A stretch of DNA of 64,000 nucleotides, from contig JAUIFE010000018.1 in assembly GCA_030429565.1 (NCBI GenBank), forward strand, positions 62,001-126,000. The letters run 5' to 3'. Source of the DNA: Holophagae bacterium (GTDB lineage: Bacteria > Acidobacteriota > Holophagae > Acanthopleuribacterales > Acanthopleuribacteraceae). Each line of letters begins with the position of its first letter. The stretch's first letter is position 1. The notes below the pieces were generated by a model, which saw only the letters and a list, made by a program, of their open reading frames with translations, was not told where the DNA came from and ran no database searches. Positions 47,070-54,418 of the stretch are shown in pieces. The translations under genes and the position numbers were made by a program.

Positions 47070-49753
47070 CGGCCACCTCGCGCCGGCGCAGCGGCCGGAT
47101 CCAAAAGAGTGCCCTTCTCCAGGTACTCACGACGCCAAGCCTTGGCGTGCCAGATCTCGCGGTCGAGCCATTCCTCGGCCTGAATTAACTGGCTGAGATG
47201 GCTATCGGGGTTTTGCAGTAAATCGCGGGGTTTGCCGTCCTCGGCCAAGGCGCCGTCACGCATGACCAACACACGGTTAAACGACATCGCCTCGCGCACG
47301 TCATGGGTAATGAACAGCAGGGTGGCACGCGGCCACCACTGGCGCACGGCGCGCAGCAGACGACGCCGCGAGTGGCGGTCGAGACCGCGAAAGGGTTCGT
47401 CCAAAATGACCAACCGGGCCAGGGGCCGCATCATGCCGCGACCCAGGCGCACGCGCGCGCCTTCGCCGCCCGAAATGAAGGTGCCCTCTTCGCCCAAAAC
47501 GGTTTGCAAACCTTGCGGCAAGCCTTCTAAGACATCGTAAAGCATTGATTTTTCAAACACTTCAGCCAACGAGAGGCGCACCGATTCGTCGCTGCCGTAC
47601 TGCAGGTTTTCCAGCAAGGTGCGGTTCCACAAATGAACCTCGGGGCTAACCCAAGCGGTGGTTTGGCGCAGCATTTCCAGTTGTTCACTGTCGAGGTGTT
47701 TGCCCTCGACGAGCACGCGCCCCTGATGCGGTTGCACGGTACCCAAAAGCAAGCCGGCAAGGGTTGATTTTCCCGCACCGGAAGGGCCGACCAGGGCGAC
47801 GTGTTCGCCACGATTGAGGTTGACGTAAACATCTTTGAGAATGGTTTGACCGCTGGCTTTAACGGAGACGCCGTGGAAACTAACGGCAATGCCGGGTTCA
47901 TCGCGGTCATCGGCGCCAGGTTCACGGGTCGCCTCGGTAGGTTCGACCAAGTTCTCCTCGGCGGCGAAAATGGCGTCCATCAAACGCAAGGTCCGGTTGC
48001 GGATACCGGGATAACCGCGAATGCCGCCGATCAAGGTTTCACCGACAACGGGCACGCGCAGCGCCCAATAAGCGAACAACAACACGGAGCCGGCTTGGCT
48101 GTCCTTTTGGACATGGAGAAAAACCAAAGCGGCGGCGAGGGCGTAGCCGGCGAAGGTGGTCAGTCCTTCGAACCACACGGATCGCCACTGCAATGCACGT
48201 CCGGAACGCGTCCACTCGCCGAGCAAGCGGTCGTGTTCACGCGAAACAGCGCCTTCGGCGCCGAGGCTGCGACAGGCGATCAAACCCTGCAACGCATCCA
48301 GATAGTAGGTGGTTAAGCTACCGCCATGGGTACGATTACGCATGTCCGGCACGGACAGATAGGGCGCCAGCAGTGGCGGTAGCGCCAGAAACAGCAAGGT
48401 CCCGACAATCGCGGGAACAGCCACATCTGGATCGAGCCAAATTAAACCGGCGGTGGTTAAGAGCAAGCCGAAGCCGTTGTTGATGATGCGGCTGAGCACA
48501 GACGAAATCTGGCGAATATCGGTGACGCTGTGACAGCGCTCGGAAATGTCGCCCAAGGAAAGCGTGCTCAAGTAGTTGCGGCCTAAACGCGGTAATTTGG
48601 CCAAAAAAGCCATGCGCAGCCGACTCTCAATTTTGCCGCCGATACGCAGGCGTACTTGGGTCACCAAAAATTGCAGCACGAGCTGCGCGATAAGAAACAC
48701 GAGCACCATCGAGATACCGAGAAACCGCTGCCCTGGCGTGAGGTGTAATCCCATGTCGAGCAAGCCGCGAAACAGCAGTGCTTCGACGATGGTGCCGACG
48801 GCCATGACGGCTAGGGAGAGCAAGTACAGGATTGGCAGGAACCAACCGTCGGCGAGCATTAACTGAAGCAAATAGCGAAAGGGTGCGGGCATGGGTTGCT
48901 TGGGTTTGGCGTCATCGGCGACGCCGGCCTCGGCAACGGCTTGCACGTCAATCAGGCGCAACACCAAAATACCGCGTTGTCGCAAACGCGCGCGACCCTG
49001 CGCATCGGCAGGGGCGGCAACCACGCTCCAAAAACGACGCGGCACCAACTGCAAGGCTTGGTCACGTTGATCGAGGCAGGTTTGGAACAGCCGCACCAAA
49101 GCCTGGGCGGCGGCTTCGCCGCGCCGCAAGGCGCCACATTCGCAAAAGGATAAAACCAAACGGGTGACGGCTTCCAGGGTCGCCAGATAAAACCAATCGG
49201 GCTCACCGAGCACACGCTGCCGCAGCTTTTCGCGCACCAATTGCGGCACACCCAAGCTTTCCTGACAGCGCTCCAGGGCCATTAGAAAGTCAACGTCGCC
49301 GGCCCAAGTCCGCCAGGCCTCCGCTTCGATTAAACGCTCTTCTTCGCGTAGATTTTCGCGGAAAGTATCGCGATCCGGCCAGAAACGCCCGCGAATGGTG
49401 TCCATGACTTGTAGGCGCGACCCCATGGCGCTCCAGTACACACAAAAGTGATTGGTTTCGCCGCCGCTCCGCGCTTTGAGAATCATGGGCCCGGTATCGC
49501 CGGGATCGAGGAACAGAAAGTCGAGCGGCAGGTATTCCTGTTGCAAGACAACACCGTAACGCGCGGCCAAACGACTCAAATCTTCGAGGTCGGTGCCGTC
49601 GACCTCGGTTTGACTCAAGCGGCGCAAACGGCCCAAACCGACGTCAATCTTCAAGCCGGCACAGAGCGCCTTAAGCGCGATGGGGCCACTGTCCATGGCC
49701 GAGTTCTGAATGAATTCGGGGATAAGCCAGGTTCGATTGTTGGGAACGACCAT
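47066..49753 (-). CDS. ABC exporter with Ser-substituted C39-like peptidase domain
   Basis: An 895-residue peptidase-permease-ATPase of the bacteriocin-exporter type. The N-terminal domain keeps the C39 layout: Gln16, His102 (TNHFCVYW) and Asp118 (VMDT). The catalytic Cys is Ser22 (MDSGPIAL), so Cys-protease activity should be lost. An extra segment of about 170 residues precedes the six membrane helices. The ATPase has Walker A GPSGAGKST, signature ISGGEGARV, Walker B LVILDEP and H-loop ITHD; the Q-loop Gln looks replaced (WVSPEVHLWN). It shares the TAATG junction with the HlyD gene and overlaps the second exporter, so the three proteins form one machine. Confidence 0.9.
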   Translation of the reverse strand: MVVPNNRTWLIPEFIQNSAMDSGPIALKALCAGLKIDVGLGRLRRLSQTEVDGTDLEDLSRLAARYGVVLQQEYLPLDFLFLDPGDTGPMILKARSGGETNHFCVYWSAMGSRLQVMDTIRGRFWPDRDTFRENLREEERLIEAEAWRTWAGDVDFLMALERCQESLGVPQLVREKLRQRVLGEPDWFYLATLEAVTRLVLSFCECGALRRGEAAAQALVRLFQTCLDQRDQALQLVPRRFWSVVAAPADAQGRARLRQRGILVLRLIDVQAVAEAGVADDAKPKQPMPAPFRYLLQLMLADGWFLPILYLLSLAVMAVGTIVEALLFRGLLDMGLHLTPGQRFLGISMVLVFLIAQLVLQFLVTQVRLRIGGKIESRLRMAFLAKLPRLGRNYLSTLSLGDISERCHSVTDIRQISSVLSRIINNGFGLLLTTAGLIWLDPDVAVPAIVGTLLFLALPPLLAPYLSVPDMRNRTHGGSLTTYYLDALQGLIACRSLGAEGAVSREHDRLLGEWTRSGRALQWRSVWFEGLTTFAGYALAAALVFLHVQKDSQAGSVLLFAYWALRVPVVGETLIGGIRGYPGIRNRTLRLMDAIFAAEENLVEPTEATREPGADDRDEPGIAVSFHGVSVKASGQTILKDVYVNLNRGEHVALVGPSGAGKSTLAGLLLGTVQPHQGRVLVEGKHLDSEQLEMLRQTTAWVSPEVHLWNRTLLENLQYGSDESVRLSLAEVFEKSMLYDVLEGLPQGLQTVLGEEGTFISGGEGARVRLGRGMMRPLARLVILDEPFRGLDRHSRRRLLRAVRQWWPRATLLFITHDVREAMSFNRVLVMRDGALAEDGKPRDLLQNPDSHLSQLIQAEEWLDREIWHAKAWRREYLEKGTLLDPAAAPARGGR

Positions 49754-50934
49754 TAACGACGCTCCCCTGCCGGCTTTTTCTGTTCACCCAAGGCGACTTT
49801 CCCCAACATACGCCACAACAACTGCGCGGGCGAAATGCGTTCCACCTCAATTTCGACGAGGCCGGGTTGCCCGTGTTGCAGCGGTGCGCCGTAGGAGGCG
49901 GCGTCTTCCAGCGCCATTTCCACGTGGACGCGCGCTTCGCGCACCTCGCCGGCAATGGCGGTGACGCGGGCGGGCAGGTAACCAAATTGAGTCCAGGGAA
50001 AGCCGTCCAATTTGATGCGTGCCGATTGACCGACGCCGATCCGGCCCAAAGCCTGACGCGGCTCGAACTCAGCGGTTGCGGTTAATTGGCCACGCGGTAA
50101 AAGTGTGGCAATGGTTTCGCCCTCATCGAGGAAGGCACCAACCGGGAACTGACCGACGGCGGCCAAGACACCGTCACTGGGCGCGGTTAATTGCAATCGC
50201 GCCAAGCGGAAGTCGTACTCGGCCAACCGCCGCTGCAGCACTTGGATTTGCGCTTCGAAAGCGGCGACCTCGGCTTCCAATTCAAGCACCTCGGCCTGCA
50301 AACGCGCTTCGGCTTGGTTTTGATCGACGCCCTCGCGTTCCAAACGCACCTGTTCGGCTTCCAGCAGTGCGCGCGAGCGCTGTTCTTCGCCAGCGAGCCG
50401 AGCGGCGTCGATATCGGCCAACAAACCGGCGGCGGCGAGGCGCTGCCCGGCTTGCTGCTCGCGTTGTGCTTGGCGCGAGGTACTTTCAACGCCGCGCACC
50501 TGAGCTTCGTTTTCGACGCGTTTCAAACGGGCAACGCGGCGCAAGTGGACCAGGGCCTCGGCAAGCGCATCGAGGCGGCGCCGATTGGCAACGACGTTGG
50601 TTTCCAGCAGTTGTGCTTCGGCGGCGACGGTTTGACGCTGAAGCTGTAACCGGCGACCATCCAGCACCAACAACACCTCGCCGCGCTGGACGTGGCGGCC
50701 CAACTCGAGGTTGTGGCGCACGACGGTACCGCTCAGTTCAGATTCGACGCGCATGGGCGCGGGCCGCAATTCAAGCCGACATTCGGCGGACGTTTCGTAT
50801 AAAACCATGGACGATGCAAAAAACCAATAACCCCAAACCGCCATCACCAACAAAATCAAAAGTTTGCCTGTAATTAAGTACTTTGGATGATCGGCGCGCA
50901 TGGCACGCATCGTCTGTGTGAAGAGAACAGACAT
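49753..50934 (-). CDS. HlyD-family membrane fusion protein
   Basis: Periplasmic adaptor of a type I-like export system, 393 residues. An N-terminal membrane helix (LLILLVMAVWGYWFFAS) is followed by a barrel/lipoyl half (PMRVESELSGTVVRHNLELGRHVQRGEVLLVL). A long coiled coil comes next (about 110-260, Ala/Glu/Gln/Arg-rich), then the second lipoyl half (LTAPSDGVLAAVGQFPVGAF) and a beta-barrel. The ATG at 50934 has GGGGA 4 nt upstream and starts just before the helix; the frame is open to 51000. First gene of the cassette. No TolC-type outer-membrane gene is in the window. Confidence 0.92.
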   Translation of the reverse strand: MSVLFTQTMRAMRADHPKYLITGKLLILLVMAVWGYWFFASSMVLYETSAECRLELRPAPMRVESELSGTVVRHNLELGRHVQRGEVLLVLDGRRLQLQRQTVAAEAQLLETNVVANRRRLDALAEALVHLRRVARLKRVENEAQVRGVESTSRQAQREQQAGQRLAAAGLLADIDAARLAGEEQRSRALLEAEQVRLEREGVDQNQAEARLQAEVLELEAEVAAFEAQIQVLQRRLAEYDFRLARLQLTAPSDGVLAAVGQFPVGAFLDEGETIATLLPRGQLTATAEFEPRQALGRIGVGQSARIKLDGFPWTQFGYLPARVTAIAGEVREARVHVEMALEDAASYGAPLQHGQPGLVEIEVERISPAQLLWRMLGKVALGEQKKPAGERR

Positions 50935-51524
50935 CGGGTCCCCACGATCAAAAATCTCGAACGGAAACAGGCACGCGCGCGTCATCCGGCACGTCCGCAA
51001 GGAACGCCGAAACGGCGTGCACGCGTCGCTTGAACCGGAAAAGTAGGTCGGTTGACCAGTGGGCCAATGGTGCCGTCATCCACACCGCAACAGCAGAGAC
51101 GCGGGCGCCTTGGCCCTGTGCCCTAGCTGCATCGCTCCAGATGTTGGTCCGAAATGATCCACGGGAACCGCACTTTTCAGGTGGTGGTCGAGTAACCCTC
51201 GAATAACTTTAAAGGGGTCTAAAGAATTTATCGATAAAAGTGCCTTCCGGCATAACCCGGATAACGCACCACCATAAGGCCGACCCCATATTTTTTTCAA
51301 GCTCTTTCTCGCCAGTTCTTTAGCGTTTCGTGACAATTCACCCGACGAATTCAATTTCCGTCCAGAGTGCAAAATGCCCGCTGAAGCCGCATAAAAATAG
51401 AGAAGTTCACGGAACAAAACTTCGTTCCTTCATAAATTAACATCGATATCGTCAGAGTCCAAGCCCCGACGCCAACCCAGACACAGGTGGTGATTGCGTT
51501 AGCGTCGGCGCGGCCGCGTGGCCG
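50935..51524. other. Region upstream of the export cassette, with a doubtful small ORF
   Basis: About 590 bp, AT-richer than its surroundings in the middle. A minus-strand frame of 113 codons (51076-51417) starts with TTG, has AAGGA 8 nt upstream, and contains RPYGGALSGLCRKALL. It could be a small secreted-peptide precursor for the cassette or noise; no family recognised. The promoter of the cassette should lie here. Confidence 0.4.
51076..51417 (-). CDS. Possible small protein upstream of the export cassette
   Basis: A 113-codon frame with a TTG start and AAGGA at a workable distance. It is basic, has a Gly-Gly (YGG followed by ALSG) near residue 50, and has one Cys close behind plus one near the end. 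Position directly upstream and on the same strand as an exporter makes a peptide precursor imaginable. No homology recognised, codon use is uncertain, and it may not be translated. Confidence 0.25.
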   Translation of the reverse strand: MFRELLYFYAASAGILHSGRKLNSSGELSRNAKELARKSLKKIWGRPYGGALSGLCRKALLSINSLDPFKVIRGLLDHHLKSAVPVDHFGPTSGAMQLGHRAKAPASLLLRCG

Positions 51525-53642
51525 CTAGTCGACCCAGGTTAGATCAAAAAGAACAGCGGCTTCACCGCGTTCAGCGATCAGTTTCTCCAAGTGCCGTACC
51601 AGCTTTTTGCGGCGCTTGAGTAAGCTGCGCACTTCGGCCTTGCGCAAAAAAGGTGTCAGCACGGCACTTATTTGTTCGTCGCTAAGGGTTTTGAGCTGCT
51701 GGAACAAGGCGCGATCGCAGGCTTCGATAAGCTTGGCGTCACGCAACAGCGGATTGCGATCAAAGGCACGCGTGTGGTCGATGTACCACAGGTTCCATTT
51801 GTGGTCGAAAAGGATGTTGCCCTGATTGCGGTCGAGATTTTGAATAAGCGCGTCAAAGACCCGCATGGTTTGGTCCTGGCGGAAGAAACGCTTGGAATCG
51901 GGAATGGCAACGCCCTGTTCGACGCGGTTGGTTTCCGTCATGCTGTTCTCAATCCAAAGCTGAAACGAGCCGCGTGTACCGCCGTAATCGCGCAATACGA
52001 CGGGCGGGACGCGATACAAGCCGAGCAAACGGCTCAAGTGATAAGCGGCAACCTCGTACCCAAAATAATCGTTGACGCGGCTGCCGGCGCCACGTTTGAA
52101 GTCACCACCGTGATCGACGGTGCGGAAGATGGCACGGAACGCGGCGTCGGCGTGGGTCATTTCGGCACGACGCGGCAGCGTTTTACCGCTGCCGAGCTCT
52201 TTGAAGGTACCGACCTCGGCCTCGCGCAACAACTGCAGGACTTGGTTATCGCCACGAAACGGTTGTGGCTGACCATCGCGGTTAATGTAGGTGCGTTGGT
52301 GATCGGGCGTTAACGCGGCCACGGCGGCTTGATCGGGTTCGGCGGCAAGGCCGGTCCATATGGCCGGCACCGGCGGCACAATCGAAGCAACCGGCCCCTC
52401 GCCGAGAACCGGCGGCTCGTTGGCCGATGTGGCGTCGCTCAACAGGATTTGGCTGCGATCCAAATACAAGGCCTGAAACGTGTTGTCACGAATTTCCAGC
52501 GCGGCCGGCGTGCCACCGTAAACTCGGTGCAACATGCCGGTATCGACCAAAAAGATGCGACCCCCGAAACGCATGGCAATGCCCGAACCTTGCGGCGTGT
52601 GGCCGACGACGAAATGGCTGACATCTTCACGCTTGAGCAGTGTTTCAACTTTTTCGCGGTCGGCGGTTTCGTCCCAATCGGCAAAACCGCGGAACCACAA
52701 GGCGTCTTTGCTGTCGAGCTGAATCATTTCGGCCTGAAAGTTCACAAACTCAAGCAGCAGCTCGTTGTAGGCACGATCATCGGCGGAGAGTTTCATGCGA
52801 TTGCCACGTACATCGCGTTTGGGGTTCTCTAAATGACGCTTGGCGGCACCGAGCATTTCGCCCAAATCGTCGTAGCGGGTAATACTGCCGGCCTCAATCA
52901 TGGCGGCGCGATAGCGGTCGAAAGCCGCAATATCATGGCGCAACCGTTGGTTGATAGCGGCTTCGGACCAATCGGAACCGTAGCGAGCAGGATCCAAACC
53001 CGCGTGCATGAACAAGGTATGACCCACACGCAGGACAGCATTCTTGCCGCGCAACCATTGGCCGTAACGGCCCTCAGGCCCGATGGCGTCGATGTATTCC
53101 AGGTAGCCGGGCGGGCGCCGACTGTACCATTCTTCGCGAAAGGCTTTCGAGAAGTGCGGTGCTTGCAAGCCCATTAAAACATCTGACTTGCGCCGAAGTT
53201 TTACGAAACTCTGGTAGGCTTTTTTGCGTAACTTCTCTGCATTGTCGCCGGCAAAAGCGGCATAACTTTCCGGCGCGGCATCGCGCAAGAACAGGGAAAG
53301 GTTCATCGCTTCGTGGTTGCCGATCAGCACATGCACTTGACCGCCCTGGGCGGGTGCCTGCTGTTCGAGCTGCATCAGCAGATCAAACACCTGGCGAACT
53401 TCGTAGCCGCGATCGGTGTAATCACCGGTCTGCACCATGATAGTGTCGCCACCTTGCCAGGCAAGATTTTCGTCGATTAAGTCAACTTTTTTGAGAATGG
53501 AGACCAAAGCCTCGTAATCGCCGTGAATGTCCCCAATCGCAACAATGCGTTGACCGGGATTCGGCGTAACAACATCAACGGCCGCGTGAACGCCCAACAC
53601 GAACGACGCGACCAACAACACAAGGGTAAAACTTCTTTTCAA
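51525..53642 (-). CDS. Exported PPP-type phosphatase fused to an atypical kinase-like domain
   Basis: A 705-residue protein with a signal peptide (FTLVLLVASFVLGVHA). Residues about 30-400 are a PPP-like metallophosphatase of the bacterial Shewanella-like type: GDIHGDYEAL (37), GDYTDRG (73), GNHEAMN (108), later VVGHTPQGSG. Residues about 490-700 resemble the Fam20C/PI-kinase-like fold: FGYEVAAYHLSRLLGL, VPPVVLRDYGGTRGSFQLWIE, catalytic-type NLDRNQGNILFD (602-613) and metal-site IDHTRAFD (621-628). The usual N-lobe Lys seems to be Arg (RAIFRTVD). Opposing activities in one exported chain are unusual. Alone on the minus strand. Confidence 0.8.
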   Translation of the reverse strand: MKRSFTLVLLVASFVLGVHAAVDVVTPNPGQRIVAIGDIHGDYEALVSILKKVDLIDENLAWQGGDTIMVQTGDYTDRGYEVRQVFDLLMQLEQQAPAQGGQVHVLIGNHEAMNLSLFLRDAAPESYAAFAGDNAEKLRKKAYQSFVKLRRKSDVLMGLQAPHFSKAFREEWYSRRPPGYLEYIDAIGPEGRYGQWLRGKNAVLRVGHTLFMHAGLDPARYGSDWSEAAINQRLRHDIAAFDRYRAAMIEAGSITRYDDLGEMLGAAKRHLENPKRDVRGNRMKLSADDRAYNELLLEFVNFQAEMIQLDSKDALWFRGFADWDETADREKVETLLKREDVSHFVVGHTPQGSGIAMRFGGRIFLVDTGMLHRVYGGTPAALEIRDNTFQALYLDRSQILLSDATSANEPPVLGEGPVASIVPPVPAIWTGLAAEPDQAAVAALTPDHQRTYINRDGQPQPFRGDNQVLQLLREAEVGTFKELGSGKTLPRRAEMTHADAAFRAIFRTVDHGGDFKRGAGSRVNDYFGYEVAAYHLSRLLGLYRVPPVVLRDYGGTRGSFQLWIENSMTETNRVEQGVAIPDSKRFFRQDQTMRVFDALIQNLDRNQGNILFDHKWNLWYIDHTRAFDRNPLLRDAKLIEACDRALFQQLKTLSDEQISAVLTPFLRKAEVRSLLKRRKKLVRHLEKLIAERGEAAVLFDLTWVD

Positions 53643-53989
53643 AGTGACGCACCTCCGGCGCGCGGATTGCTTTAGTTAGCTACTGTTCCTATCGAAAAAA
53701 TGGATCGGAAACCTAATTTGGCGCGAATGGCGCAGCGAACAGCGGTCCTTCATCAAGAGGCGACCGCCCCGTCCCGATCAACACGGCATGGCCTGGCGCA
53801 AACAACAGACCCAACGCAAAGGCAACGCGTATCGCGGGTAAGCGACAGGATGCGGCGGCACTACGACGGGTCAAAGTTGGGTCTCGGTCGCAAACCGGAC
53901 CCTGCAACAGACGAACTCACAAAAAATTAACGCAAGGATGGCGAAGCCGGTCAACCATTTTTAGGCTTAGGCATCCAGAAAATGCGGAT
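53643..53989. other. Intergenic region, no gene recognised
   Basis: About 350 bp between the phosphatase-kinase gene and the cNMP gene. Plus- and minus-strand frames of about 65-75 codons show no features. Nothing recognised. Confidence 0.45.
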
Positions 53990-54397
53990 TTAGCCCTTTT
54001 GTTCGGATAACATCTGCCGAAAAAGCGCTTTGACAATATCGATGTTATTGGCCATCAGGTCAAAAAAATCTTCTGCATCAACGATGATTAGATGCAAGTC
54101 ACGGGTAACACGCGCGGTGCAACTGCGCAGCCGCCCGCTGAGAATGTCTTCGTGACCAAAGGCGTCGTGGGTGCCCAAGGTGCGCGACACGCCCTTGTCC
54201 TCGAGTACCACTTCCCCGGAAACCACGCAAAACAAGTACTCGGCGGCATCGCCAGGCGTGTAAATGGTTTTACCGGCCTCGAAATGGGTTTCGTCGGCGA
54301 GATTGGAGATGCCCAACACTTCACCGGCGGTGCAGTAACGAAACAGGTTGACCTCGCGCAGGAACAAGATCTTTTCGATTTGGGCCATATCGGTCAT
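53990..54397 (-). CDS. Cyclic-nucleotide-binding domain protein
   Basis: A 135-residue protein consisting of one cNMP-binding fold. The beta-roll is visible from ILGISNLADETHFEAGKTIYTPGD to VVSGEVVLE, with the phosphate cassette region AFGHEDILSGRLRS, and a C-terminal helix follows. The cassette departs from the CRP-type Arg-Ser/Thr pattern, so the ligand (if any) is uncertain. There is no DNA-binding domain. It starts 21 bp after the NTT-HEAT gene on the same strand, with GGAG before the ATG, so it may be a detached regulatory part of that transporter. Confidence 0.85.
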   Translation of the reverse strand: MTDMAQIEKILFLREVNLFRYCTAGEVLGISNLADETHFEAGKTIYTPGDAAEYLFCVVSGEVVLEDKGVSRTLGTHDAFGHEDILSGRLRSCTARVTRDLHLIIVDAEDFFDLMANNIDIVKALFRQMLSEQKG

Positions 54398-54418
54398 AGC
54401 AGCGGCTCCCAGGAAGCG

